From positions 3,949,653 to 4,013,652 of the forward strand of contig VZTJ01000523.1 of NCBI GenBank assembly GCA_013397795.1: a DNA stretch of 64,000 nucleotides, in the 5' to 3' direction. Made by a program: the position numbers and the translations under genes. Below the pieces are notes generated by a model that was not told the DNA's origin, ran no database searches, and saw only the letters and a program-made list of their open reading frames with translations. This document shows positions 1 through 13,100 of this stretch, piece after piece (position 1 is the first letter of the stretch; the number at the start of each line of letters is the position of its first letter). Origin of the DNA: Orthonyx spaldingii (lineage: Eukaryota > Chordata > Aves > Passeriformes > Orthonychidae).

Positions 1-151
1 TGTGCACGCCCCAGCTCTTTGCCCAAGGAGCACGCGGCTGGCAGCCAGAGGACTCCCAAAGAACTTCCTCTTTCACAGTAGCTCAGAGCCAAACGGGAGG
101 GTGATCAGCATCTGCCTCTCCTCACAGCCCACCGAGGTGCTCAGCACTGAC

Positions 152-333
152 CTTGGAGTCGGCCCCGATGGGTTTCTTGCACTCGGTGCAGGTGTTGGCG
201 CAGAACTTCTCGAAGCACTTGACGCAGCAGTGCCGCCCCTCCTTCTGCACGTACTTCTTGCCCTGCAGGGGGTCACGGCAGTAGTGGCAGTCGAAGCGCT
301 CCGACATCGTGCCCACGGTGTAGCTGCCAGGCC
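152..333 (-). CDS. FHL1: FHL1 first shared coding exon (half LIM domain and start of LIM1), partial gene
   Basis: FHL1 is a LIM-only scaffold protein of striated muscle and other tissues that binds partners through zinc-binding LIM domains. Read on the minus strand, the exon has an acceptor (TTGCAG) just before 333 and a GTCAGT donor at 151-146. The usual start ATG is at 307-305, giving MSERFDCHYCRDPLQGKKYV and onward, a near match to the N terminus of vertebrate FHL1. The Cys pairs (CHYC, CCVKC) form the N-terminal half LIM zinc finger; CANTCTECKKPIGADSK starts LIM1, and the exon ends in phase 0 after that Lys as in human FHL1. The frame stays open upstream of this ATG to the acceptor (GPGSYTVGT), which lets an upstream exon extend the protein. 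The remaining LIM exons lie beyond the left edge. FHL2 and FHL3 are less likely because of the QGKKYVQK and ANTC context. Confidence 0.95.
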
Positions 334-3300
334 CTGCAAGAGCACAGCGGGTGAGGGGACAGCACTAAGGCCTGGACAACTGCTCCAGCTTCTTGGGGCT
401 GTGCAGATCAGTAGGAGGAAGATGGCTCAGGAATGAGCATGTGGTGGTGTTATCACACTCCTCAAGGGCTCCTTGGTGGAGAAAGCAGCTCCAGTCGAGG
501 AGAGAGAAACCCAAGCCAGCCTTTCCCCATCCCCTTGTTAAGTGGAAGGATGCTAGACTGCTTTATTTACACATTCCACATCAAGCAAGGGTAATGACAC
601 CTATTCACTCCCTGAGAGTCCCTCAGTCCATTACTGCAGGCCTCAGTGAGGTCCTGGCTGAGGCAGCGCATCACTTGTGTGCAGAAATCGCCAACAAACA
701 TGAGCAGAGTGGAATTGTTTCCATGTTTCCAGCCTGAACCCGCAGCCAGCTGCAGCCCTGCAAGGCCTTTTGTGCTGGATAGTTGTGCAGCTTCCAGCTG
801 CCTCTCTTCAGCAGGCTTTCACATATAAAATCATAAGGGGGAAAAGAAAACCAAAACAAAAAAAAACTGCCTCCATGGAGAGATACTTCTTCAGTTCACA
901 CCAGCAAGGCTCTGCCAAGGTCTGATGTTCCACCATGGCCAGGGAGCTGTCAGTGGGTGTGGGTGATCTTGACTGGAGGATTTTCCACTCTGGCTCACGC
1001 TTTCTCCCTAGACACCCACCCCATCCTGCTCTCCCAGTCTCCTGCTAATGGCTCCCTCCATTCCATGCACCCTTCCTCAGCAGAAGCCACCGACACTCCT
1101 GCGAGGGGGCTGCACGGGCTCTGTCAGGATTCAGAGAATCCTGGAACGGTTTGAGTTTGAAGGAACCTTAAAAATCATCTTGTTCCAACCCCCCTGCTAT
1201 GGACAGGGGTGCCAACCACTAGATCAGATTGCTCAAGGCCCTGTCCAACCTGGCCTGGAACACTTCCAGGGAGGGAGCATAAGACTCACAGAAGTCTGTG
1301 GAGTCCCACAGAGGCAGCTCCACCTGCCATGCCCCTTGTGCCCCCACAGCCCCAGCACTGCAGAGCCCTGTTTCCCTGCACAGCCAACACCCCAGGACAC
1401 AGCCTTGAACTTTCTGCATCATCACCACCTGGATGGGAGATGTGGCCGTGGTCTGGCAGCAGGGACTGCCAAGAGGAAATGTCCTCTCTTCCTGACAGAG
1501 CAGCAGCGTCAGCACAGAGCAAGGAAGGGAGAGGACATCATCAGGCCATAAAAATTGCTGCTGCCTCCATCACGTGGCTTCACCTTGGACCACCCCACCC
1601 AGCCCTGGAGTTTGGGGGCTGCCTTGGAGCCTGTTCCTGACAGAGCTCAGTGGTACAACAGTGCTCATTCCAGCCCTGCTGCTCCAAGCCCAGCGCAATG
1701 TACCTTTATAAACCAAACCGGTGGTAGAGGTTTTGGGGTGCAGGCAGGGTGTGTCACTCCTGGCTGTGCCCTCACAACACAGGAGGGTCAGTGGGACCCT
1801 ATTGGGCTCGCCCTTGGCTGCAGGATGCTCTTGGTCTGTCCTGTTGTTATGGCCTGAGGGGCTGTTCACACAGATTTTTATGGACACTTGCCCACCCCTG
1901 TAATTCCAGATTTACCATCAGCTGCAGGGCCCAACCTCACCATACCATTTCAGGACACCAGGAACAGCCCAACACAGCTGGGTGCAAAGCCAGAGGAGCC
2001 TGTACATAAACATTTTGCCATCATAGCAGAGCATCTGCCTCATCTGGGCCCAGGAAGAGTGGGACTCACACTGTTACCTTGTAGGTTTTGAAATCCAAGA
2101 GTCATCACTCTGTCTCATCTTTGTCACCCTCTCAGTAACATAGGGCCAGAACCAGTTGAAGGATTTATATTTCAGCTAGCAGAACAGAGAGTCCTAAAGA
2201 AAAGTATTACATAGGGAGGCTGCAGTAGAGGTGGAGGCTGTGTTCACACCCTATTCCTTCCCCTAAAACTGACAGAGGCAGGCTGGAGGCCGAGCTGGTA
2301 GGAATTGTACCCTATGGGGGGACCAAGGTCTGGAAATGCTCCCTTGGCAAGGCCAGGACAGGCCATGTCCGGCTGACAACTACACCAAGGGCTGTGAGGT
2401 ACCTGTTCAAACAAAAGAAACAGATAAACAGCTGGGAAACATGGAAACTATGTGAGCCACCGCCAGCTCTGCAGAGCTCTAGCAAGCAAGTGGGTTTTAT
2501 TTGGAAGAAATGCAATTGCAGAGTCCAGGGCAAATGGTATTGAAAGGTTCCTGATCTCAGGTTTAGGGTTGCTTTCAACCTGAACACATAATCTTGAAAG
2601 TATGGCTCAGGGAGCAACGTGATCCCGTGTTCCATGTAACACATCACGCGCTAATGTGAGACTCATTTATCACAGCAGCTCTGCAGCTCCACAGGCAAAT
2701 TAACACCGGGCCTGGCAGCCCCCAGACAGGGCTGTGCGTGCAGCCTCTGCCTCCTCGTGCCATCTCACACACCACAAACCCCTTTCATACACAGACAGGG
2801 GCATGAATTTGCTTCCAGATTTTCCAGAAGCTTTCCGCCCTCAGCACTACCATTCCTGAATTCCTGATCTGGAGCCAGGAAAGGCACCTCTGTCCCCTTG
2901 CCTGCAGTGAAGATGCAGCAGTCACATTGCCCCAGCAAGTGTGCTGGCTGCTCGTGGGCTCTGCTCACCTGTGCCGTGCCAAGAGCCCACATCAGCCAGA
3001 CCATCTGCCACGACCCTCCCACAGAAGCAGCCCAGGCAGGGTATGGTGCACAAAAGCCCTGAAAGCCACCAGTGTGTCACAGAGTGGAGCCCCAGGCCAG
3101 TAGCAGCTGTGCTGGGACCACCAGGTTGTTTTCCCCGAATCTGTGGACACTTCAGAGCTCAGCATCTTTTAGTATCCTACAGCTGCTCCCCTCAGCAGTC
3201 CTGTCCCCTCACATGGAAGGTAAACAGAGCAGATATTTCTTGTGCTATGTATAAAAATAAATGTATTTCTAAAGCCTGCTTGGCAGCAGGTCATGGGTTT

Positions 3301-6300
3301 GGAGTTAGCTCTTTAACAACCCGTTCACCCTCCAGCTGCACCAGGTCCCCACAGCTTAACTTTCCAGAGCTTCCAGGTATGTTAACCCTGGCCTGTCTTT
3401 AGTGTCTGAAAAGTAGGCAAGTTATGAAACGAAGGGCACACTAGGTACATGGAAAAATCATTACTTCCTCGGGGAAGTCTTTATTTAGTGCTCTCCGCAT
3501 CACTTCCCGTATGAGCGGTGCAGCAGCTGCTGAGCACAGGGTAGGGATACACACCAAGGGTTCAACAGTGCTCCAGCAACTCAAAACCAGGGTAAGCACT
3601 CACCAAACTACCACTAAAACCCGAAGCACTGAACCTCTGTGCTTCTTTTCACACTGCTGTGCTTAAAATGAGAGCAGTACATGCAGATGTTTTATCTTGG
3701 AAGTTACTTGAACACAAGTTTCTGTGGCTGTGCCTTTACACCAGACTGTGACATCTCCAAGGTGACAGCCTGGTCAAGCGTCTCTTGTTTATCCCCAGGA
3801 GGATCACGTATCCTGAGGACATGCACTAATCCAAACCCCCTGTCAGCTTGACACTGAGGCCACAGAACAGGATTTAAAAAACAAAGGAAAAGTATGGACA
3901 GGCTAGAATTATTCTCCTGCCCAGGCATGTGCAGAGGATTCTTCTGCTGGAGAGAAGCAGGTGAAAACAGAGAGCACAGGCAGCTGGGGAGAGGGGTAAA
4001 TGCAGAATGTGCCCATCCTTAAATAGCCTGGAGGACCCTCAATAAGAGATGAAGAAAAATACAGCTATACTTCCAGAAACTAATCCCTCTCTAAGCAAGG
4101 CATCCCTGTCCCCCAGATCTGGCAGGGTGTTCTCAAATGTATCTCCCTGATGGATTTGGCTACAGCTGGAGGGCAGAGGGCCAGGCCAGTGGCCTTCTCA
4201 GGTATCAGGGTATTTGGCACAAAGACCCCCTGGAATACAACCCTAACATTTACCTGACCACAGAGGTGCCAGTTCGCCACTTGTCCCCTGACAGCATCTT
4301 CTGCTTTTCAAAAACAGCACCTTGGCCCCTGGACAACCACACCTTCCACCCTTCAGAGACCCCAAACGCTTGGGGTCAGGAACCCAGCAGGTTCCACGCA
4401 CCTCAGGTGGTACCAACACCAAGCAGGCACGGGGCTGACGGAGGGTCAGGGCCACATCTGCACCCTGCAGCATGGACAGCTTTGGGATGGAAAGGGCACA
4501 GACCTGAGAAGTGCCGCCCCACAAAAGCTGCTGCATCCACACAACCCCTGCCTCCCCCTGGGTTCCTGCCATCACCCCGGGCTGGCTCATCCCAGTTCAG
4601 CCACGCATCCAAAGCAGCATCAGAGTGGTTTGCACAACAAATGGAACCAAAGCTTTCAGCAAAGGGAGCTGAAGCACAGCTGATAAGCAAAACACTTAGC
4701 ACAGGATATGTGTTAATGTCTTTGGGGAATATGTTTAAATGTGATAAACCACCAAGGAAGAACTTGAAGTGTGGTCTCTAAACACAACCAGAGGAACTGT
4801 ACTTACACTTAGAGATTATTCTGCCACTTAAGAAAGAAGATGAGGTTGGAGTTGTTAACCCTCTGCCTTACACACAGTTGCATATGGAAAAAAAAGAGCA
4901 ATTGCTTTTTGGCTCTGCATTAGTTTTATTTTTCTCAGCAGACTGAGTACACAGCCCCACACTGCCAGGCACTGGCAACACCTGCCTGTTTCAGCTCAGT
5001 CCTGGCAGCCCTGTCTGTCACCTGAGTTACTATTCTCAGCATTCCTCTATGCAATGTCGCATGGTTTGCTATAAATACCAGGGAAACCCTTCAAAGAAGG
5101 GTCCTGTTAATCCCAAATGCAAAGTGACACTCAGGACTGCACTGGCACAATGCCCTGGGCAACAAACATTTGCAAAGCCCAAGGAAAGAAAGAAAAGAAA
5201 TCTCTTGTAGGTCGTTTTTGCTGGGAGGGCTGAAAATACCAGAGCTGTTCTCTCCCATTGCCAGGCTGGGGCACGTGCGAGTCTCGTACTCTATAATTCA
5301 AAAATTAATCTGTTGATAAAATGGAAGCTTCTTTATTTAGAGCAAGAACATCTCCAAGCTCCTCAGGCAGTTGCCAAAAACATTCTCTAAGGTTCTATTG
5401 CCACCATGTCTGAGCACATCTCAGTCATTAGTAAATCTTCACAGTTCCCCAGGGAAGTAGGGACATCCTATTTATTAAAAACCACTGGCCCAGCCCTGCA
5501 AACACTTCCCCCAGGGATTGCTTTGGCACTGAGTGCAGAGCTCAGTGAAGGCTAACAAGGCACCACTGCCTCGAGTAAGGCTGAGCACTTTAGGCAGAGT
5601 TTAAGCAACAAAGTCCAAACCTTTCAAAACTAAACAAATCCTGTTCAGTAACTTACTGTACTGCGTTAAATTTTGTCCTTTGAGACTCCCCTGTTACGTT
5701 CCCAGCTATGCACTGGTCTGCCCCATCTCAGCAGCTGGACACCCTTCTCACACCCAGGTGCTCCCAGGTGCCAAAATGAGATTTCCTCCCGCTCTGGAAG
5801 TTTCAACCCCACCCTGAGCAGGCACTGTGGTACCCCCATAGGTGCCTTAGTGTTCCCAGTGGTCTGCAGGATCAGACACCGTGCTGACACTTTTTGGCAG
5901 CAGCACTCCAACCTCAGTGTCTGCTCAGAACACCCTGCAGCATTTTATATTACAGCACAGCATCAAGTCTGTGAGTTCTTGCTCCAGGGGACATCCCCTG
6001 AGGAAGATGAGAAAGGAAAAAAAAATATATAGCTGGGAGTATAATGGAAGGATGCTACAGCGTCAATCAGTCTTGTGGGCTGAAGTTAAACATCTTCTTA
6101 CATCAAATGACACCACAGAAGTCAGATTTTACTCACAATGGTGCCCTGCATAACATGTTATGTGCATCCCTCGAGCATCCTGAGCAGTGACGTGCTGTGC
6201 CAGCAGCCTCATGGGTGTGCCTTGTCCTGGGAGGCTGAGCAGGAAGCTGAGCAGCAAGCTGTGCCTTTTCTCCCCAGTTTTGAGGAGGCTCTATGTTCCC

Positions 6301-7122
6301 AAGCCTCACGAGCACTCCTGGTGTGCAGCAGCTCAGTTCAATGCCCACAGGAGCTGTGCCCCAGCCTGACACCCTCTCCCCGGGCACACCCACCCTCGGG
6401 GCTGTGTCTCACCAAGGGATGCAATGGCACTGCCGCTGTCCTGGCGTGTAGGGCTGGGAATGCGCCCTGGACATGCACTAAAACAGCTTCTAGGAGTCAG
6501 ATAGGCTTTCAAAAATCCCAAAGAGCTTCTGATTGTCTTCAGCTGCAGGGCTAGAGGAATGAGTCAGGATGGGAAGACACCACAGAGCTGCATGTCATGG
6601 AGACATGTAAAATATGATCTCAAGATTCCTGTCAGTGTTTGTGGAGAAATTAGCATTTTCCTATCACTGGTAAGGGTCAGCCCATCTGAACTAAAAGACA
6701 GACAGAGAAGAGGGAGTAACCACAAACTTCCCACCAGAGCAGGGCAAACCATCTGGGTTTACACAGTGGCCTCCCCTCTGCTCACTGCAATAAACTTGCA
6801 GCAAGGAGGAGCATTCTCCCCCATTTTCACCAAGTCTTCCTCCAATAACAGCTGAGCCCCAGCCTTCCCCCAGCAGCAGATACAAAAACATTTACCATCC
6901 AATGCATTTTACAAAATAAACGAGGCCGCCACCACCACTCTGCTCCAGCACCAGTCTCCCACACTGGATATCAGCCCATTTGCCACCAGGAGTTACAGCT
7001 GCAGTTTGTTGAGGTTTAAGTCTGCGTTCAAAGTTTTTTCTCTGTCACTGGAGGCTTAGCAAAACCTTCCTCCCCATTTACCAGGCATACTCCTACAGCA
7101 CCTGGCAGCACATCCACTTTAC
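334..7122 (-). other. FHL1: FHL1 intron between the alternative first exon and the first shared coding exon
   Basis: About 6.8 kb bounded by a GTAAAG donor and a TTGCAG acceptor. Apart from one CR1 fragment near the left end I see no conserved coding segment. The reading frames present, the longest about 214 codons, have low-complexity translations, resemble no family I know and are not flanked by a plausible gene structure. Confidence 0.75.
1130..1276 (-). mobile_element. CR1 retroposon 3' fragment
   Basis: The plus strand reads as the reverse complement of an avian CR1 3' end: an AGAATCCTGG-type tail, GGAACCTTAAAAATCATCTT, TTCCAACCCCCCTGCTATGG, then the CACTAGATCAGATTGCTCAA and CCAACCTGGCCTGGAACACT segments. 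The CR1 3' terminus is therefore at the low-coordinate side and the element lies on the minus strand. It is 5'-truncated, as most CR1 copies are, and diverged by many substitutions, so it is an old insertion in the FHL1 intron. Confidence 0.9.
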
Positions 7123-7144
7123 CTGTGTGCCTGTGGAAGGCCAT
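7123..7144 (-). CDS. FHL1: FHL1 alternative first coding exon (N-terminal extension), coding part
   Basis: Minus-strand reading from the ATG at 7144-7142 gives M-A-F-H-R-H-T plus one base, then a GTAAAG donor at 7122. Spliced to the acceptor at 333, the split codon is G|GG, and the product reads MAFHRHTGPGSYTVGT followed by the normal MSERF start. From memory, the mammalian FHL1 isoform with a 16-residue extension begins MASHRHSGPSSYKVGT, so length, frame and most residues agree. The start context is strong (ACCATGG: A at -3, G at +4). The 5' UTR and transcription start of this exon cannot be fixed. Just upstream in the minus sense (7200-7260) are GATA-like motifs and a 9-of-10 MEF2-like match, which would suit muscle expression but are weak evidence. 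Confidence 0.85.
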
Positions 7145-10100
7145 GGTCAGCAGCTCAAAGTCACCAGCAGCCCCTCAGGTAACGGAGTTCACAGTCTCTA
7201 GGCTGATAAGGAGCTGCCCCATTTGATAACATACATTTAAACGGAGGCTATTAATATGGACAGGACTCCTACCAGATGTCCACTCCCCTCCCCAGAGATC
7301 ACAACCTTAATCCCCCTTGGAAATTCTTACCATTTTAGGTGATCTGAGGGAGAAGAATAGGATCCTGAGACCTCTAGGTCTCTGCAGGCAACAGTCAAAT
7401 ACCTGCCCAGCTACTCAGCACCCAAATTAGTCCCAAAGGCAGAATGAACTCAAGAACTTGACCCCATGCTGGTACTATTTGGCCTTGGCTTTAGAGTGAG
7501 ATTGTGTCTCGTAACAGTCCTGAGCTAAATTACAGACCCAGCATTAATGCTGCTCTGCCATGGCTGAAGGCAAGAGGTGGATCACAGCCCCACGGGGGGC
7601 GGGGGGGGCTGCAGTCCCAGAAACCAGCAAGGGGCTGTCTTCTGGTTGTAGGGCCCAGAAAGGATGTGGTTGCACCCCTGGAGACTCAGCTGACAACCCA
7701 CAGAAGTACCAGCACATACATTGAAGGGTGGGTTGGATTTGCCCTCAACATGGAAATCATGCTGAAGTTTTACTGCCAGTGAAACTGCCATTCCTGGTCC
7801 TTCCCCAGCTTTTCCCCTAAGGAAGCTCACAGCATTAACTGCTCAAAGGGAGCAAGTCCCTGAAGAGCAGCACTTAGAAAGATGGGTGTCATGGTATGGG
7901 GCTTCTCCAGCATCTAACATGGCTTTAGAGGGCACTGGCTCATGCCTCTGTCCTCTCCACTCAGGTGTCCACAAAGCCCTCAGGAAGATCCCAGCTCCAC
8001 GGCCCCAGCTGACCTGTTTCCACCCAAGTCACAGCAGGAGAGGAGGGAGCTCTGGCTCAGGGTTCACTGCTGTGGGGACCCCCAGGCTGCAGCAGCTCTG
8101 CAGCCCCGCACTCACTCTGGGTTATGCAACTGCTGCCGGCGACGACGCTCAGGGCTGGGGGCCAGGGACGCCCAGCTGCTAATCCTGCCTCCCCCTGACA
8201 CACTGCACGGCCGTGGGAAAGTCACTGAACTTCCCTGACAGCCACTGGGAAGAGCCAATGTTTATCATTCCTTCCAGGGAGCCCATCGTGGTGGTGTCTG
8301 GCCTCTGAAGAGCAGCCCTGCTAGAGCCAGGAACATCTCTGCTTCCTGCTTGCAGAGGCCCCAGGAGCTTCAGCCACACACACATGCACAGTCTCCAGCT
8401 CCAGCACTGGGCTTGGTGATCCCCTGAGCCTTCACACCCATCTCAGCCCCCCAGGCAGCACATGCACAAGCTCAGCATCTCACCAGCATCCCAACATCTC
8501 CAAGTTTCCAGCATGGCCTGGAAAAGGCCACTGTTGACAGCACGCCATTCCAAAAGAGCACAGCATGGATCCACTGGTGTAGCAGATTGAGGCTGGGAAA
8601 TGTGCTAAAATACTAATGCACTGAAACACTTTGGCGAGGAAAAACCCAATATTATTCTGCCCCAGCTCATCAATAAACTCCAGCAAATTGTTTGCATAAT
8701 TGAGATGGCAACAGGAACCCTAATAACTGGTATTTTCTTGCTGTGCGCAGTGTAATAGTTACAGACATGAGTTCATTTTTGGCAATGCACGTAGAGTTTG
8801 CACCATTAACCATTCTCGTTCCTTTCTAGTTCCCTGCACAAAGCTCTGGCATCCTCCCTCCCGGCCATCATTTCCTTCTTCCCCCAGAATGCCCTGGCAT
8901 TTCCACTGGAAGCCTTTGCTGCCAGCCTGAGCGATGGAGCAGCGTCTCTGCCCGGTGCCAGCAGCTGCCACATCCTGGACACCAATCAGCAGTGGTTTGG
9001 CAGCTGCAGAGGGGTGTGGAGAGCAGGGATGGACACTCAGACATCACGTTTCATGTGCACAAGCACATGTGTGTTCACAGCACCACAGCAGGCTTGGGCT
9101 GGAGGAGAGAGGAGAGGGAGAAAGCTCGGCCAAGAAACAGGAGGAAGACCCAGACCTGTGGGTGCCTGTGGAGCTCCCTGGCACAGCTCACTCTGCAAAG
9201 CCCCTGCTGATCCCCCAGAGCAGACTTTAATAAAAAAGCCATTTTGTTCGAATTTGTAGTATCCTGGCCCAGCAGCATGAATGGGTAGGGGAACAACCTT
9301 ACTGCTACTCTTGTTTTCTTGCCTGGATTTAGCCAGATGACTTTGGACAATTCCCATTTCCTTCCCAAGCCCCTCTTCATCCACACAAGCCCAGGTGGTT
9401 AAACACAGCAGTGGCAAGGAGGGACATCAATGCCTTGTGAAACGTGTCAGGGAGCAGACACCTCCAGGAAAGAGAGGGTGCCCCAGAATGGAGCTGTGCC
9501 AGCCCTGCCCGAGCCCGTGCACCAGGAACCCACAGGTCCCCGAGGGAAGAGTGCTACAAATACACCAGTGAGTGCACAGCAGAGCATAGCAGGCTTGAGA
9601 TGTCATGTTTTTAACATTAAACCTGTCCTGTAGGTTTTCCAGGGAGCTGCCCTGGACACACTGATCCCACCCAACGGGGCCGACGGCAGAGCAGCATGGC
9701 TGGGGAATAGTGTCATCCACTCGGATAAACAAGTGATTCACGTTGTGATTTCCAGAGTATTTTCTTGCCCTAAGACTCCTGCCAGAAAAGGTCTGGGTCT
9801 CTCAGCTTGCTCACACATCCTGCTGTCATTCAACAGGCAGAAACTCCTAAAGGGAGCAGTTCTAACGCAGGCATTGATGAACTATTAGTCAGCATCATCA
9901 AAGAAAGCAGCAGCAAATACCAGCAGCAGAGCACCTGTGCACTTCTTAAAGTAATGCTGTGCCTCCTGCTTCCATACATGCTGTCAGCAATGCACAGTGC
10001 ACCTGCACAGAAGAGCACACTGCCATTCATCAGGCTCCCCATAAAATGAGAGTCCCACATTGTTCCCTACCCTTCCTGTCCTGAGGGCAGATCGCTTTAA

Positions 10101-13100
10101 AAAAAAAAAGATTTTAAATGTCTCAGGTTGCATGCACATGTCCTCCCACAGCAGAGCACTCCTGCTCAACAGATCTCAGTTATAAACTTCCTTGGCTCTT
10201 CTGAGGCAGAAGTAAAACCATTTTTTAAAAAACATTTCTCTGATTGTTTTAGTATAAAGACAAAGCTTGCAGGAAGACAACCAATAAGGGAGTTGATTTT
10301 GAGAGGAGAGAGAACACAGATATAGTTCTCTCCAAGGAAAAGCTCTTTGCAATTGTGGCTGATGCATCAGAGAAACATAAGAGGCAACAGTCCCCAAAGC
10401 CACAGAAATGCTGGACAGGTTTGGCACCAGGACTGGCTCTGGCGGCTGATCCAGCTCTCCAAGCACCCAGTATCCAGCATGCTTCCTGCTCCCAGCACTG
10501 GCAGAAGGCACTGCAGAGCAGTGTTTGCAAATCATCTGGAGAGGACTCCCAGGGGATGGCCCCTGGTCCCCCCAGCCAGAGAACCTGCGTGACACAGTCA
10601 CACCTGAACAAGAATGGGAATTTTCCACCTAGACGGTTTCTCTTTGAAGTATCCCAAAAATCCTCAAATCCAGCTCTGTGTACAAGGATGTGCCTCAACA
10701 CCCCTGCAGCATCCCACAGGCACTCGCAGGAACACAAGGCAGAGACAGCCAGGATGTACCCATATCCAGAGCAAAACCAGACAGGACACTGCAGTGACGG
10801 GGGAATGAACACACCAGGCACCAGCTGAGCCCCTGGTGTTCTCAGGGAACCAGCTCAGAGGGCACAGTAGAGAAGAAAAGCAGCAAGACATGGCAAAGGC
10901 ACGGTTTTTCCATGCTGAACTCCAGCTCACAGCTGGGTCAGAGCAGTGTGCTGAGCCTTTCAATGCCAATGGAAACTTTTTGGATCAGCTGTGGAGGCAG
11001 GGGTAGAGGAACTGGGAATAGATTTGTAAGAAAGCAGATACAGGGTGGGCAACCTTCAGGAGCTCAGATATGGTATGAGTAGAAACAAAAGGCGGAAAAG
11101 AAGGCAGGATAAGAAGAGACCAAAAAAAAAAAGGGATAAGGGTGTAATAATAGACAGGAAGGAACGGTCAAGAGATAACAGAGCTGGAAATAAAGGCACC
11201 TGAAAAAAAGCAAGACCAGGAAGAGATATAAACCAAGTTTTTCCCTGTCTGCCTTCATCCACAGGCTGGACTGCTTCCAGGACTATTCTCATGGCAGCTC
11301 CAAATTTATTTCCCTGCTGCCATCTGCTCTGTGACTCCCCTCCACACACACTCCCGACTGGCACTTCTTCCCATCACCTGTTGCTGACATGGCAGACCTC
11401 TCACTGCTGCTGAGAGCCAAGTGACACCGAGGCCTGGGGGATGCACATAAATCAGGAGCTGCTTTGTAGTCCCAGAGCTTTGTTCAGCTCCTGTTCCCTG
11501 TCCTAGCTATGACAGTGTGGTGGGATGCAGGCAACAAATAGCCCCATGGCAGCAGCCCCAGGCTCCAGAGGGGACTGGGGAGAGGAAAGGCTGCAGCAGG
11601 TGCTGGGCAAAGCTGGCTTTGAATCAACTTCACAAGAAGGTCCATTTCCTCCTACCCCTGTTCCTCTTTCGTGCATTACAGGTAGGATGCCAAGGCTGTA
11701 TCTCCCAGCAGCAAGGATGTTGAGTGCCTGCTGTAGTCCCAACAGTTAGATTTCGACCTTCACTGCAAGCTCAGAAAAGGACAGCCACAAAAGGCTGAAG
11801 AATTTTTAAAAATCTCTTAGAAAGACAAACGTTTTAGTCTTTAAATGCACTTGCTTAAACGTGAGCCGTGTTTCTCTCCCCAGCTCTGTCTCCCAAGTCC
11901 TGCTGGGAGCATGCAGGCAGAGGACAGGGAGGCTCAGCAGGCTGCCCACAGCCTCCTGCATGAACTGCAAGGTGAAAACCACAGGTGTGAACATACCCAC
12001 AAACGTCAGACAACCCTAAGGGGAGACAAAGAATTCCTCTGCTCCTCTTGGGAGAAAGATCCACACGTACTGCCAAGACTGGTCTGATTCAGATGCCTTG
12101 TAAGAGCACCAAACCCACAACTGAGTTAACAATCTTCAAATACTGCATTTGCCTCTTCCTCCCCAGCAGCCCTGTAACTGGTGGGTCATGCACAGACCCA
12201 CCCAGCAGTGCTGTGATGCCTCTCAGTCACCTCCACCAGGTGATGAGGCCCTGGGAGGAGCCATGGGGCCAACCAGCTGCACCATGACTCAGTTATTCCC
12301 CAGCTTATTACCCCAAAGCTTCACACTGAGGACAGTGGAGCTCCTTAGGGCCACCTTGGCCAACTTTAGGTCTTTCTTTGATCAAGTTTAGTTGCACTCA
12401 TGTGCCGGAGGAATGACCAGTGGAGCCAAACGTGAGGCAAATATTTGCCAGTCACAGCTTTTCCCTCATGGCTTAGCCCTGGCTTTAGAGCTGAGAAAAG
12501 TAACTCAAGTCCCTGTCAAATAAATACCACAGTGATCCAGCCAGGCAGCACAGATCCTTTCCCAGGACAGATGAGGTGTGAGGAACAGGCACAGCAATAT
12601 AATCCTGCCACACCCACACAATAAATGCTCATGTCAGGGCTTCACCAAGCAGTGAGTGAGCCATCACTGAAATAATATTTCACTGTGTCCATCAGGCTCT
12701 CTGCACTTCTAATAGCTCCCAATTCCTTCTCGTGGGCACAGCAGCTGGCTGGGAGATGCTCTGCCCCAGTGAGGTTAAACAGCTCACTGTGGAGCACATG
12801 GGAGGAAGTTCAGCTATTAATTTGCTTCACTGCTTGAAAGCTGGGTCATTCCTTGGAAATCTACCCACTAGGAGTTAGAAATTAGCAGCTACCCAGACAT
12901 CAGCTGCAACACACACACTCTCCAATATCCTCTGACACCCTCCTGTCTTCATTCAAACAGGACCTGGCAGCAAGGAAGACTCACGAGGTGGATGCTGCAG
13001 GATCTGCCCAAACTCCTCCTCCAAAGGCTGGGAATGCTTTCCATGTGATGTTTTCTAGCAAAATACCGTGTTCCTGAGAGGCTGCTGGGCAGATGGTTCT

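Noticed and set aside
4137..4781. 214-codon plus-strand frame inside the FHL1 intron
   Set aside because: Pro/Ser-rich chance translation with overlapping frames on the other strand, no recognised domain and no splice-site support.
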